Of a stretch of DNA of 64,000 bases, positions 34,069-43,475 are shown piece after piece. Positions within the stretch are counted from its first letter, which is position 1. Every line of letters begins with the position of its first letter. A program made the translations under genes and the position numbers. Source of the stretch: CADEDV01 sp048498035 (lineage in GTDB: Bacteria; Bacteroidota; Bacteroidia; Chitinophagales; Chitinophagaceae); contig JBEHYT010000001.1 in assembly GCA_048498035.1 (NCBI GenBank), positions 290,131 to 354,130 on the forward strand. The letters run 5' to 3'. The notes beneath the pieces are model-generated. The model searched no databases, was not told where the DNA came from, and saw nothing but the letters and a program-made list of their open reading frames with translations.

Positions 34069-35025
34069 TTGAACCGTTTGTTTCCGCTTTTGCTTCTTTT
34101 TTTTTGCTGTAGCATGCAGGCATCCGGGCAAACGGACACTACCACGCATCCTGCAACGGATACTGCCGCTGTTTCACCACGGGTAGACAGCGCCGCGCTA
34201 AAAGACAGCCTGTGGCGTGAAGCGATGGCCGATTCTTTTTGCACGCGGCCACCACGAAAGCCGGAAACCTGGCGTGCAGATTCCCTGTTGCCTGTCAGCC
34301 TGCAGATTCTCCGGCGCCATCCCTATTTCCCATTTGCCGCAGAGCCGGTTCGGCTGCAGGAATCAATGCATACCTGGAAAAACAAGGATATGCTGTTTTA
34401 CGCGCTGGTAGGACTCATGCTCCTGTTTGCGCTGCTGCGCAATGCATTTGCAAAATATTTCAGTGACCTTTTCCGTGTCTTCTTTCGTACCACGCTCAAA
34501 CAACGGCAGATCCGTGAACAATTGATGCAGACCCCACTGGCATCCATCCTGTTCAATGGTTTCTTTGCGCTTAGCGCGGGCATGTACATTGTTTTTATGT
34601 TACTTTATTTCGGCAAAATTACCGAAGGAGATTTTTGGCGCTTCTATCTCTATGCGATCATTGGCCTCAGCGTTATTTATTTTGTTAAATACGCCGGACT
34701 GAAAATTTTGGGCTGGATCTTCAACCTGCAGGACGCGGCTGATACCTACACTTTCATCGTTTTTATCATTAATAAAGTGATGGGTATCTTCTTGCTACCT
34801 ATCCTGCCCGTGCTGGCGTTCACGGATGGCACAGGTTACCAATTGGCGCTGGTTGTGTCATGGTGCGGCCTCGGCGCGCTTTACGCCTACCGCTTCCTGC
34901 TGGCGCTGGCAGCCGTTCGTAACGAGGTCAGGTTCAACCTTTTTCATTTCCTTTTATACTTCTGCGCGTTCGAAATAGCGCCCCTATTACTGATTTACAA
35001 GCTTTTACTGGTTTTTTTTCGGTAG
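34069..35025 (+). CDS. DUF4271-like membrane protein
   Basis: 318 residues. A TTG start is chosen because it begins a good signal peptide (NRLFPLLLLFFCCSMQASGQ) and no closer ATG exists. A periplasmic segment of ~85 residues is followed by membrane helices (MLFYALVGLMLLFALLR, SILFNGFFALSAGMYIVFML, FYLYAIIGLSVIYFVKYAG, FLLPILPVLAFTDG, and a last pair near the C-terminus). This matches the DUF4271 layout, a Bacteroidota family often found just before hemD. Function unknown. It is 12 bp from the first possible hemD start and probably in the same operon. Confidence 0.7.
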   Translation: MNRLFPLLLLFFCCSMQASGQTDTTTHPATDTAAVSPRVDSAALKDSLWREAMADSFCTRPPRKPETWRADSLLPVSLQILRRHPYFPFAAEPVRLQESMHTWKNKDMLFYALVGLMLLFALLRNAFAKYFSDLFRVFFRTTLKQRQIREQLMQTPLASILFNGFFALSAGMYIVFMLLYFGKITEGDFWRFYLYAIIGLSVIYFVKYAGLKILGWIFNLQDAADTYTFIVFIINKVMGIFLLPILPVLAFTDGTGYQLALVVSWCGLGALYAYRFLLALAAVRNEVRFNLFHFLLYFCAFEIAPLLLIYKLLLVFFR

Positions 35026-35032
35026 AACTTCC

Positions 35033-35040
35033 TAACTTTG
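35033..35040 (+). promoter_or_regulatory. Promoter -7 box (TAACTTTG) before hemD
   Basis: TAACTTTG fits the Bacteroidota TAnnTTTG box and lies 24 nt upstream of the hemD ATG at 35065, giving a short leader. Confidence 0.5.
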
Positions 35041-35064
35041 CACTCAACTTTAGCCGAACCGCAC

Positions 35065-35865
35065 ATGGTAAAAAATGGGGGAAACAAGGCCGACGTTCAG
35101 GCCAAAGCAATTCAAAAAATCCTGATTACCCAACCGAAACCCGAAAGCGACAAGTCGCCGTACTTTGAGCTGGGCCGGAAGTATAATGTTGAGTTGGAGT
35201 TTCAGCCTTTTATTCAGCTGGAGGCAATAGCTGCCAGGGATTTTAGAAAGCAAAAGATTGAAATTCCGAACTATAGCGGGGTAATCTTTACGAGCCGGAA
35301 CGCAATTGATCACTTCTTTCGCATATGCGAGGAGATGAAGATCAGCGTGTCCCAGGATACTAAATACTTCTGCATCACCGAAGCTGTAGCCCTCTATCTT
35401 CAGAAATTCATCCTTTACCGCAAGCGGAAAGTATTCTATGGCGCAGACGGCGGCAACAAGAGCCTGTTTGATGTGATCAACAAACATAAGGGCAATGAGA
35501 AATTCCTCTACGTGTGTTCAGAAAATCAGCAGGACAACGATATCGTAAACTGGCTGAAAGCGAATAATTGCGAGTTTGCCCTTGCCTTTATGTACCGCAG
35601 CGTAAGCAGCGATGTAAAAGAGCTACTCACCAGGACAGAATTTGACATTATGTGCTTTTTTACACCAAGCGGTGTAAAAAGCCTGTTCGACAATGTTCCA
35701 AAATTCAAACAAAACGGTACGGTTATTGGCGCTTTTGGCAGCAATACATCAAAAGCAGCCGAAGAAGCGGGATTGAAGCTGGAGATCAAAGCACCGCAGC
35801 CGCAAACGCCCAGTATGGTAGCAGCGCTTGAGCAATATCTCTCATCCGTACTGCGAAAAAAATAA
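35065..35865 (+). CDS. hemD: Uroporphyrinogen-III synthase
   Basis: 266 residues from the ATG at 35065 (a TTG at 35038 falls in the promoter box). HemD proteins are poorly conserved, but the two-lobed pattern is visible: ILITQPKPESDKSPYFELGRK at the start, GVIFTSRNAIDHFF (first lobe) and CFFTPSGVKSLFDN, then GAFGSNTSKAAEEAG and the ending PSMVAALEQYL (second lobe). It cyclises hydroxymethylbilane to uroporphyrinogen III in haem and corrinoid synthesis. The terminator at 35893 ends this transcript. Confidence 0.85.
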   Translation: MVKNGGNKADVQAKAIQKILITQPKPESDKSPYFELGRKYNVELEFQPFIQLEAIAARDFRKQKIEIPNYSGVIFTSRNAIDHFFRICEEMKISVSQDTKYFCITEAVALYLQKFILYRKRKVFYGADGGNKSLFDVINKHKGNEKFLYVCSENQQDNDIVNWLKANNCEFALAFMYRSVSSDVKELLTRTEFDIMCFFTPSGVKSLFDNVPKFKQNGTVIGAFGSNTSKAAEEAGLKLEIKAPQPQTPSMVAALEQYLSSVLRKK

Positions 35866-35892
35866 CAGACGCGAACATCGTAAAATAACCAG

Positions 35893-35917
35893 AGGCCCCA
35901 CCGGGGCCTTTATTTTT
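35893..35917 (+). terminator. Intrinsic terminator after hemD
   Basis: AGGCCCC (35893-35899) pairs with GGGGCCT (35903-35909) around a 3-nt loop, followed by TTATTTTTG. Its position also shows that the downstream DUF255 gene starts after it (35930 or 35939) and not at the earlier in-frame codon. Confidence 0.85.
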
Positions 35918-35938
35918 GTTGGCCGGAAAATGATAAAT

Positions 35939-37996
35939 ATGAAAAAGCACAGCAACCGCCTGGCACAGGAAACAAGCCCCTATCTTTTACAACACGCGCA
36001 TAACCCCGTAAACTGGTATCCCTGGGGTGAAGAAGCCCTCGAAACCGCCCGCCGGGAAAACAAACCGATCCTGGTGAGCATTGGTTACTCAGCCTGCCAC
36101 TGGTGCCATGTAATGGAAAGGGAAAGCTTTGAAGACGAAGCAACGGCGGAACTGATGAACCGGGAGTTTGTCAATATCAAGATCGACCGGGAAGAACGGC
36201 CAGACCTGGATCATATTTATATGGATGCCGTACAGGCTATGACCGGCAGCGGCGGCTGGCCGCTCAATGTATTTCTCACCCCTGGCGGAAAGCCATTTTA
36301 TGGTGGTACCTACTTTCCGCCCCGGGCCGCCTACAATCGCCCCTCCTGGCAGGAAGTGCTTCAGAACATTGCAACTGCATTTTCAGAACGACGCCATGAA
36401 ATTGATGCACAGGCAGAAAACCTGACTGATCACCTGGTGAAATCCAACAGCTTTGGATTGCAAACCACCGCCAACGGAGTGGGAGAGGAACAGCTCACGC
36501 GCATCAATGAAACGATACTCAAAACAGCCGACCGTGAATGGGGCGGCTTTGGCCGCGCACCCAAGTTCCCGCAAACATTTACCATTACCAACCTGCTGCG
36601 GTATGCCTGGGCATTTCCCGGCTCGGATATGGCAGGAGAGGCACGGGAAATTGCGCTGAAGAGCCTGGACAAAATGATCCAGGGTGGTATATATGATCAG
36701 TTGGGCGGCGGTTTTGCACGCTACGCCACCGATACCGAATGGCTGATTCCCCATTTTGAAAAGATGCTCTATGATAATGCCCTGCTGGTGCTGGCCCTGG
36801 CCGATGCATACCAGTTTACCGGCCACCCGCGCTACCGGGAAGTAATTGAAGAAACGATTGCCTTCCTGCAACGCGAACTCTGTCATCCCGGCGGTGGCTT
36901 TTATGCTGCTTTGGATGCCGATAGCGAAGGTGAGGAAGGAAAATATTATGTGTGGACGGAAACGGAGATCCGCACGCTGCTGGAAGAAAATGCCGGGCTA
37001 TTCTGCGCATATTATGACGTAAAACCCGGAGGCAACTGGGAAGGGCACACGATCTTAAGAGTGCTGGAGCCACTGGAAAGCTTTGCAGCCGCCGGGAACC
37101 TGGATCCAGGTGAAGTTGCTACAGAACTCGCACATAGCAGAACAGTGCTCCTGGCCGCGCGTGAAAAAAGAGTGAGGCCGGGGCTGGATGATAAATTGAT
37201 CCTGGCCTGGAACGCCCTGGCTAATTCCGCCCTGACCCGGGCCTATAGTGTAACCGGGAATGGACAATACCTGCAGCTCGCGCTGCGAAATATCGAATTT
37301 TTATGGCAGCAGTTTCAAACGCCGGATGGCGGCTTTGTACATAGCTGGAAAAATGGAGCAGGGAAGGCGGGAGCGTTCCTGGACGACTACGCCCTGCTGA
37401 TCCAGGCGATGCACGGGCTCTACGAAGTCACCTGGGATACTACCTGGCTGGAGCGGGCCGTGGCGCTAACTGAGCGGGTGATAGCCGGGTTTAGCGAAGC
37501 AGAAACTGGTTTTTTCTACTATACACCCGACAATCAGCTTGACGTAATTGTGCGGAAAAAGGAAGTGTATGACGGCGCGCTACCCTCCGGGAATGCTGTG
37601 ATGGCCCAAAACCTGCACCGCCTGGGCATTTTGGCCGGCAGGCCGGAATGGACAGAACGCGCCAGCCGGATGCTGGCGGCTCTAAGTGCCGCCGTAATTA
37701 AATACCCCGGCTCATTCGGGGTATGGGTCTCGTTGCTGCAGGAACAGGTGGTGGGTACCCGGGAAATTGCTGTTACCGGGCTGAAATTTAAGGAGGTAGC
37801 AGGTGAAATAAGAAGCCAGTATATTCCGTTTAAAGTACTAATGGCGGCAGAGAAAGGGCAGGATTGGCCGCTGCTCGCCAACAAACCGGCCTCCGGCGAA
37901 ACCCTGATCTGGCTGTGCCGCAACTATGCTTGTGAACAACCGGTTACGACCGTGGCCGGACTTACTGGCCTGATAAACAGGGGGAACCGGGAATAA
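35939..37996 (+). CDS. DUF255 thioredoxin-domain protein (YyaL/SSP411 family)
   Basis: 685 residues from the ATG at 35939 (35930 also possible). The N-terminal thioredoxin-like DUF255 domain has the family's opening NRLAQETSPYLLQHAHNPVN, the CHWCHVME cysteine motif near residue 55, and GGWPLNVFLTPGGKPFYGGT. The rest is an (alpha/alpha)6 toroid of the N-acylglucosamine-epimerase type, with GGIYDQLGGGFARYATD and HFEKMLYDNALL. Function is not established; relatives are sometimes called spermatogenesis-associated protein 20. Full length, monocistronic. Confidence 0.9.
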   Translation: MKKHSNRLAQETSPYLLQHAHNPVNWYPWGEEALETARRENKPILVSIGYSACHWCHVMERESFEDEATAELMNREFVNIKIDREERPDLDHIYMDAVQAMTGSGGWPLNVFLTPGGKPFYGGTYFPPRAAYNRPSWQEVLQNIATAFSERRHEIDAQAENLTDHLVKSNSFGLQTTANGVGEEQLTRINETILKTADREWGGFGRAPKFPQTFTITNLLRYAWAFPGSDMAGEAREIALKSLDKMIQGGIYDQLGGGFARYATDTEWLIPHFEKMLYDNALLVLALADAYQFTGHPRYREVIEETIAFLQRELCHPGGGFYAALDADSEGEEGKYYVWTETEIRTLLEENAGLFCAYYDVKPGGNWEGHTILRVLEPLESFAAAGNLDPGEVATELAHSRTVLLAAREKRVRPGLDDKLILAWNALANSALTRAYSVTGNGQYLQLALRNIEFLWQQFQTPDGGFVHSWKNGAGKAGAFLDDYALLIQAMHGLYEVTWDTTWLERAVALTERVIAGFSEAETGFFYYTPDNQLDVIVRKKEVYDGALPSGNAVMAQNLHRLGILAGRPEWTERASRMLAALSAAVIKYPGSFGVWVSLLQEQVVGTREIAVTGLKFKEVAGEIRSQYIPFKVLMAAEKGQDWPLLANKPASGETLIWLCRNYACEQPVTTVAGLTGLINRGNRE

Positions 37997-38117
37997 ATAA
38001 ATTTCTGTTAATACAATAAACAGGGGTTAGCTGTCGTTAGAGTATTTACCTCGTAAAAGTCACTATGAACAATAAAAAATAAATAGTATCCTTGTGCAAC
38101 CGAATATTCCAAATAAT

Positions 38118-38125
38118 TATATTTG
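38118..38125 (+). promoter_or_regulatory. Promoter -7 box (TATATTTG) of the gld operon
   Basis: TATATTTG matches TAnnTTTG, with TTGT at 38092-38095 as a candidate -33 element 22 bp upstream, and the gldK ATG 19 nt downstream. Confidence 0.6.
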
Positions 38126-38144
38126 CCCAATACCCTTTAAGTGT

Positions 38145-39455
38145 ATGAAAATGAAAAACCTTAACTACACCCTGTTCGCAGTCGTGTGCATCGTTATGAT
38201 GTCTGGTTGCGGAATCCTGGGAAAAAAGAACAAAGGCGGTGCTCTGCCCAATGACGGGCAGGTGCATGGTGTTGCCCCAGGTAACCGCTACACGCTGCCC
38301 AAACCTCCGGGCATGGTGTACATTCCCCAGGGTACATTCCACATGGGTCCCAGTGATGAGGATCCTGCGTTTGCCTTTAGCGCCCGTAACCGGCCTGTAT
38401 CTATCAGCGGTTTCTGGATGGATGCTACAGAAATTACCAATAACGAATACCGGCAGTTTGTTTACTGGGTGCGTGACTCTGTTGTAGCCCGTAAATTGAA
38501 TTACGTAAAAACCGGTGCGGATGGTATTGAGCACATCGATTGGCAGAAGATGAAGACCATTAAATGGAATGATCCGAAGACAATCGAGGAACTGGGCAAT
38601 ACTGACCTGATCCTTCCGCCGGACGACCGGATTTTTGGAAAAAAGGAAATTGATCCTTCCAAGATCGTGTATCACTCTGAGTACTTTGATCTGAAAGAGG
38701 CTGCAAAGCGTGATAACCAGGGCAAACCCCGCTCTACATTTGTTGTAAAGAATGATGAGGCGATCTATCCGGATACGCTGGTATGGATTCGCGACTTCTC
38801 TTATTCATATAATGAACCAATGACGAAACGCTATTTCAGCCACCCGTCATTTGGTAACTACCCTGTAGTTGGTGTTACCTGGAAACAGGCTACCGCTTTC
38901 TGCGAATGGCGTACGAATTACCTGAATTCATACCTGGACTCCAAGAAAAGGGCACAGGAATCAGACTTCCGTTTGCCTACCGAAGCACAATGGGAATATG
39001 CAGCCCGCGGCGGCCGCTCTCAAACGGCTTTCCCCTGGGGCGGTCCTTATATCCGCAATAAGAAAGGTTGTTTGATGGCTAACTTCAAACCGGGCCGTGG
39101 TAACTACCCGGAAGACGGTGGCTTCTATACCGTTCGTGCGGATGCCTACTGGCCAAACGACTGGGGTCTTTACTGTATGGCAGGAAATGTTGCTGAGTGG
39201 ACTTCTTCTATTTATTATGAAGGACGCAACAACTTCCAGTCTGAGTTGAACCCGGATGTTCGCTGGAACGCAAAAAAATCTGACTCTCCGCTGATGAAAC
39301 GTAAGATCATTCGTGGTGGTAGCTGGAAAGATGTAGGTTATTACCTGCAAAACGGTACCAGCACGTATGAATATATGGATTCAGCCAAATCTTATATCGG
39401 GTTCCGCTGTGTAATCGACTTACCAGCTCCCCCGCAAAAAGGTCGTCGCAGGTAA
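38145..39455 (+). CDS. gldK: Gliding motility/T9SS lipoprotein GldK
   Basis: 436 residues from the ATG at 38145, which precedes a lipoprotein signal (LFAVVCIVMMSGC, lipid-attached Cys near residue 25). The body is a formylglycine-generating-enzyme-like fold: MVYIPQGTFHMGPSDED, FWMDATEITNNEYRQFVYWV, ATAFCEWRTNYLNSYL, FRLPTEAQWEYAARGG, GNVAEWTSS, and IIRGGSWKD. GldK (PorK in Porphyromonas) and GldN form the periplasmic ring of the type IX secretion system attached to the outer membrane. First gene of gldKLMN. Being in order with L, M and N separates it from its paralogue GldJ. Confidence 0.93.
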   Translation: MKMKNLNYTLFAVVCIVMMSGCGILGKKNKGGALPNDGQVHGVAPGNRYTLPKPPGMVYIPQGTFHMGPSDEDPAFAFSARNRPVSISGFWMDATEITNNEYRQFVYWVRDSVVARKLNYVKTGADGIEHIDWQKMKTIKWNDPKTIEELGNTDLILPPDDRIFGKKEIDPSKIVYHSEYFDLKEAAKRDNQGKPRSTFVVKNDEAIYPDTLVWIRDFSYSYNEPMTKRYFSHPSFGNYPVVGVTWKQATAFCEWRTNYLNSYLDSKKRAQESDFRLPTEAQWEYAARGGRSQTAFPWGGPYIRNKKGCLMANFKPGRGNYPEDGGFYTVRADAYWPNDWGLYCMAGNVAEWTSSIYYEGRNNFQSELNPDVRWNAKKSDSPLMKRKIIRGGSWKDVGYYLQNGTSTYEYMDSAKSYIGFRCVIDLPAPPQKGRRR

Positions 39456-39581
39456 TCTAATGAGGTCCCTGCGACCTCCTTTTCTTTTTTTCTGCTTGAT
39501 CCCAAACAATTTAACGTTTGAAATTCCGTTTACAGGAGTTGTATTCGCTAAAATTTAATAAACTATAAAAACGAACCCGTT

Positions 39582-40403
39582 ATGACTTTCTTTAAGACGC
39601 ACAAAGGTCAGGTTACGCTGAACTTCATCTTTGCCTTTTTCGCTGCCGTGGTAATTCTTGGGGCACTCTTTAAAATTCGTCACTGGCCTAATGCCGATGA
39701 AATGATCACTGCAGGCTTGCTTGCCGAGGTTATCGTGTTCCTCGTAATGGCCTTCCTGGTACCTCCACCCGAAGAGCCACATTGGCAACGTTATTTCCCT
39801 GATATCAATGTGCATCCTGACCTCGATCCCAACTTCAAACCTACTCCATTGACGCTTCCGGGTGCTGCTGCCAGCGGCAATCCTGCACTGAGCAAACTGG
39901 ATGATATGTTGAAAGATGCAGACATCACGCCTGCAAACCTGGGTAAACTGAGCGATAATTTCAAAAAACTGGGTACTACCGTAGATAAGATGTCAGAGAT
40001 TTCTGATGTGGTAGCAGCCACCGGTGATTATACTGCAAAAACCAAAGAAGCTGCCAGCGCACTGGGGCAAATGAAAGATGCGTATGTAGGCGCAGCCAAC
40101 AGCATCCAGCACTTTAACCAGGCTGCTGATGGTACCAAGCAATTCCACGACCAGGTACAGGTGCTGACTAAAAACCTGGGTTCACTCAATACTATTTATG
40201 AACTGGAGCTTCAGGATACAAACAACCACCTGAAAGCGATGAATAAATTCTATAGCAACCTGGTGAACGCTTCCGAAGCAATGGAAGGAAGTGTTACAGA
40301 CGCCAAAAAAGCGCAGGATCAGATTGCCCAGTTGGCTAACAACCTCGGCCGCCTGAATACAGTATATGGAAATATGCTGAGCGCAATGCAGGGTCGCAGC
40401 TAA
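39582..40403 (+). CDS. gldL: T9SS inner-membrane motor protein GldL
   Basis: 273 residues: two N-terminal membrane helices (about 11-33, LNFIFAFFAAVVILGALFKI, and 42-63, MITAGLLAEVIVFLVMAFLVP) with the short charged link RHWPNADE, then a cytoplasmic helical/coiled-coil tail (LSKLDDMLKDADITPANLGK ...). GldL pairs with GldM to form the proton-driven rotary motor that powers T9SS and gliding. A Glu in the second helix (GLLAEVIVF) is the membrane-embedded acidic residue expected for proton flow. Second in the operon. Confidence 0.93.
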   Translation: MTFFKTHKGQVTLNFIFAFFAAVVILGALFKIRHWPNADEMITAGLLAEVIVFLVMAFLVPPPEEPHWQRYFPDINVHPDLDPNFKPTPLTLPGAAASGNPALSKLDDMLKDADITPANLGKLSDNFKKLGTTVDKMSEISDVVAATGDYTAKTKEAASALGQMKDAYVGAANSIQHFNQAADGTKQFHDQVQVLTKNLGSLNTIYELELQDTNNHLKAMNKFYSNLVNASEAMEGSVTDAKKAQDQIAQLANNLGRLNTVYGNMLSAMQGRS

Positions 40404-40516
40404 AACTAACGGTATAAGGGTTCGATAGTTTTTATAAAAATCCGTATCCGTGATTTCGTAAAGTCACCAAAATGTAAAACCCGGTCCGGAAAAGGACCAA
40501 ATAAATAGAATAGAAA

Positions 40517-42040
40517 ATGGCATTACCCCGTGAACCACGGCAGAAGATGATCAACATGATGTACCTCGTTCTGACGGCCCTGCTGGCCCTGAACGTGTCT
40601 GCTGAGATCCTCAATGCCTTTAAAACGGTTAATAGAAGCCTCGAAACGACCAACGCGACAATCTCGGCTTCTACAGGAACTATTATGGCGTCCTTGCAGC
40701 AGAAAATGAATGAACCTGAATCGAAAGAGAAAGCTACCATTTGGTTTGCTAAGGCTTCGCAGGTTCAGACCTTGTCTAATCAACTGGACAAATACATCCA
40801 GGGCTTGAAAAATCAGATTTTAACAAGTGCTGACGGAGATCCTAATAATCCAAACAAAAGTTTCAAAGAGGATAACCTTGATATTGTTACCCACCTGATG
40901 GTTGATAAAGGGGAAGGCAACAACCTTTTTACAGCGCTTAAAAACTATCGACAAAGTGTTCTTCAGGTTGATACGCTGATTGCTCGAAACTTTGAGAAAT
41001 CACTTCAGATTGATTTGAGTACGCCACCTACCCGGAGTAAAAGTAATAATAGTTGGGCGACGGCTTATTTCCACATGGTACCAACAGTTGCCGCCATGAC
41101 TATCCTGAGCAAGTTCCAGAACGATGTAAAAACATCTGAGAACAAAGTGATTGCTTTCTGCCATGAGCAGGTAGGTAAAGTGGTTGTTCGATTTGATACG
41201 TATGAGCCGATTATTGGCCAGAATTCAAAAGTATTGTTACCCAACCAGGATCTCGAAATTACAGCCGGTCTTGCGGCATTCAATTCTGCTAATAAGCCAA
41301 CCGTGTTGATAAATGGAGCCCCTGCGCCACTGAATGAAAAAGGCTTGGCAGTTTGGACTAATAAAGTCACCGCCAGTGGCAAAGTGCACGTTGAGGTAAG
41401 ATTTAAAAACCAGGATGGTGTGGAAGAATCCAGGCCGTTCGATGTTGAGTATACTGTAGGTCAGTCTAATGCAGCTGTTCAGCTGGATAAAATGAACGTG
41501 CTGTTCATTGGTGTTGACAACCCGGTTACCGTATCCGGTTCAGGAAGTGCAGATCAGCTGAAAGCCAGCATTTCCGGCGGTGGCGGATCTCTGAGCGCAA
41601 ATGGAAGCGGTCACTTTATTGCCCGTGTCAATTCCGAAACAGATGATTGTACGATCAGCGTAACAACACCTGATGGAAAAACAACGCCGGTTCGGTTCCG
41701 CGTACGTTCCATCCCGGATCCTTCACCGCGCGTAGGTGCCAATGAGAGTGGAAAGGTTTCTGCATCAGTGTTCAAATCACAAGCGGGTGTGAATGCGATC
41801 GTCAAAAACTTTTTCTACGAAACACAATTTAATGTAACCGGTTTCCGTATTGTATTTGACGGTGCCGGATTTGATGAAGGAATAGTTGAAAAGGTAAATA
41901 CCGGTGCTGCCTGGAAAGAATGTGCGTCATTTATTTCACGTTGCCGCCCCGGAACCTACGTAACAATCGATGAAATTCGCGCAATAGGCCCGGATAACCG
42001 GACCCGCAAACTTTCACCGCTTGTATTTGAACTGAATTAA
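40517..42040 (+). CDS. gldM: T9SS motor protein GldM
   Basis: 507 residues: a single N-terminal membrane helix (about 15-35, MMYLVLTALLALNVSAEIL) and a long periplasmic part with an N-terminal helical bundle, then several Ig-like domains (ETDDCTISVTTPDGKTTPVR and the end TRKLSPLVFELN). GldM dimers, driven by GldL, span the periplasm and contact the GldK-GldN ring. The first residues (LPREPRQKMINMMYLVLTAL) are a strongly conserved family start, confirming the ATG at 40517. Confidence 0.94.
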   Translation: MALPREPRQKMINMMYLVLTALLALNVSAEILNAFKTVNRSLETTNATISASTGTIMASLQQKMNEPESKEKATIWFAKASQVQTLSNQLDKYIQGLKNQILTSADGDPNNPNKSFKEDNLDIVTHLMVDKGEGNNLFTALKNYRQSVLQVDTLIARNFEKSLQIDLSTPPTRSKSNNSWATAYFHMVPTVAAMTILSKFQNDVKTSENKVIAFCHEQVGKVVVRFDTYEPIIGQNSKVLLPNQDLEITAGLAAFNSANKPTVLINGAPAPLNEKGLAVWTNKVTASGKVHVEVRFKNQDGVEESRPFDVEYTVGQSNAAVQLDKMNVLFIGVDNPVTVSGSGSADQLKASISGGGGSLSANGSGHFIARVNSETDDCTISVTTPDGKTTPVRFRVRSIPDPSPRVGANESGKVSASVFKSQAGVNAIVKNFFYETQFNVTGFRIVFDGAGFDEGIVEKVNTGAAWKECASFISRCRPGTYVTIDEIRAIGPDNRTRKLSPLVFELN

Positions 42041-42053
42041 TAAATCTATTATC

Positions 42054-43100
42054 ATGAAGAAGCAGTTAGTGAAATTGGTGTTACTGGTAGCCGTGATGGG
42101 AGGCTTCTGCCAACTGGCCGATGCACAACGTGGCCGTCGTGGAAGAGGTAATCCCCCGGCAAATAACCAGCAACAGCAGGACACAACTTCTCAGCAGCAG
42201 AACAACGTGACCCGCCCTGCCAGCAATTATAACCCATACGGCAACCTGCCCATCATTGATGCGGCGGCTTCGGGTGGCGGTTTTAGCGACAGCGTAAAAC
42301 CCTCGATGCGTAATGACGCTGCTTTTGAAAAAACCGGGATCAATGACAGAACGCCCCTTCCTTACGATCATCTTCGTCAGGACGACGCCCTGTTTTCAGA
42401 ACGCGTATGGCGCGAAATTGATACCCGCGAAAAAATTAACCAGGTATTTAATTATAAAGCCGAGGACGATAACGGAGATCAACGCTTTATCAATATCCTG
42501 GTAAATGCAGTAAAATCCGGAAAGGTAATGGCGTTCAGTTCAGACGACGATCGCTTTACCACTCCGCTTGACTCTGCCGCCTTCCAGGCTGCAATCAGCG
42601 GTGGCGCGCAATGTGACACCCAGCCGGTTTACAGACTGGACGATCCTACGCGGATTGACCACTATGTAAGAAACTGTTCCACATTGCAACCTGAGGATAT
42701 TGCAAAATTCCGTATTAAGGAAGATTGGGTATTTGATCGGGAATCAAGCCGGCTGGTATGCCGCATTCTTGGAATTGCCCCGCTTAAAACAGTATATGGT
42801 GCAGACGGTAAAACAGAAAAAGGAGCAACCCCGCTTTTCTGGATCTATTATCCCGACCTGCGAAATGTATTGGTTAAATACGAAGTTTATAATGCCAAGA
42901 ATATGGGTCAAAGCCGGATGACATGGGAAGAGCTTTTTGAAAGCCGCATGTTCAGCAGCTACATCGTTAAATCAACGATGGATAATCCACAAAACAGGTT
43001 CCTCCGGAGCTATGTAAAAGATCCGATCCTGGCACTCCTGGAAGGTGAGAATATCAAGGAAAAGATATTCAACTACGAACAGGATCTGTGGGAATACTAA
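42054..43100 (+). CDS. gldN: T9SS periplasmic ring protein GldN
   Basis: 348 residues with a signal peptide (1-25, ending CQLADAQ), a low-complexity Arg/Gln/Asn stretch (RGRRGRGN, NNQQQQDTTSQQQNN at about 26-55) and the GldN core: RVWREIDTREKINQVFNYKA, FRIKEDWVFDRESSRLVCRI, GIAPLKTVYG and MTWEELFESRMFSSYI. GldN/PorN binds GldK/PorK in the T9SS ring. Last gene of the operon; a strong terminator follows at 43123. Confidence 0.93.
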   Translation: MKKQLVKLVLLVAVMGGFCQLADAQRGRRGRGNPPANNQQQQDTTSQQQNNVTRPASNYNPYGNLPIIDAAASGGGFSDSVKPSMRNDAAFEKTGINDRTPLPYDHLRQDDALFSERVWREIDTREKINQVFNYKAEDDNGDQRFINILVNAVKSGKVMAFSSDDDRFTTPLDSAAFQAAISGGAQCDTQPVYRLDDPTRIDHYVRNCSTLQPEDIAKFRIKEDWVFDRESSRLVCRILGIAPLKTVYGADGKTEKGATPLFWIYYPDLRNVLVKYEVYNAKNMGQSRMTWEELFESRMFSSYIVKSTMDNPQNRFLRSYVKDPILALLEGENIKEKIFNYEQDLWEY

Positions 43101-43122
43101 GCGAGAATTATTCAATGGATAT

Positions 43123-43156
43123 AAGCCCCTTGCGCAAGCAGGGGGCTTTGTTTTTG
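43123..43156 (+). terminator. Terminator of the gldKLMN operon
   Basis: AAGCCCC (43123-43129) pairs with GGGGCTT (43142-43148), 12-nt loop, followed by TGTTTTTG. Confidence 0.8.
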
Positions 43157-43475
43157 CTAACTGGCTAAGCATAAAAGGGTTAAAAAAATATTTTCAAAAT
43201 CGTAAAAATCCTATAGGAAAGTTGAATTTAAGTTGTATTTTCGTTACGGTTTTTCATAGGATATTGGATTTTAAAAACGGGGCTGGATTTCTATCCTGGC
43301 CCCATTTTTTTTACCTTTATTAATTCGCTGGAAATACAAATATGAAATGTGGAAATGTGCTGATGTGAAATGGCAGGTAATGCGAATTACTTCTCTTCGT
43401 TTTTAACCATTAGTTGTTAGTTGGAACATCTGAGTATCCCTTCCCCGGTTCCCATTTTTAACTTTTATCTTTTAA
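43157..43475. other. Intergenic region between gldN and uvrC
   Basis: No gene. A second hairpin with arms GGGGC and GCCCC near 43279-43303, followed by ATTTTTTTT, probably stops plus-strand transcripts that pass the first terminator. The rest (43320-43475) is plain AT-rich sequence at the 3' end of uvrC. Confidence 0.55.

Noticed and set aside
35828..35938. Upstream start for the DUF255 gene at 35828
   Set aside because: The frame would read through hemD's end and an intrinsic terminator (35893-35917).
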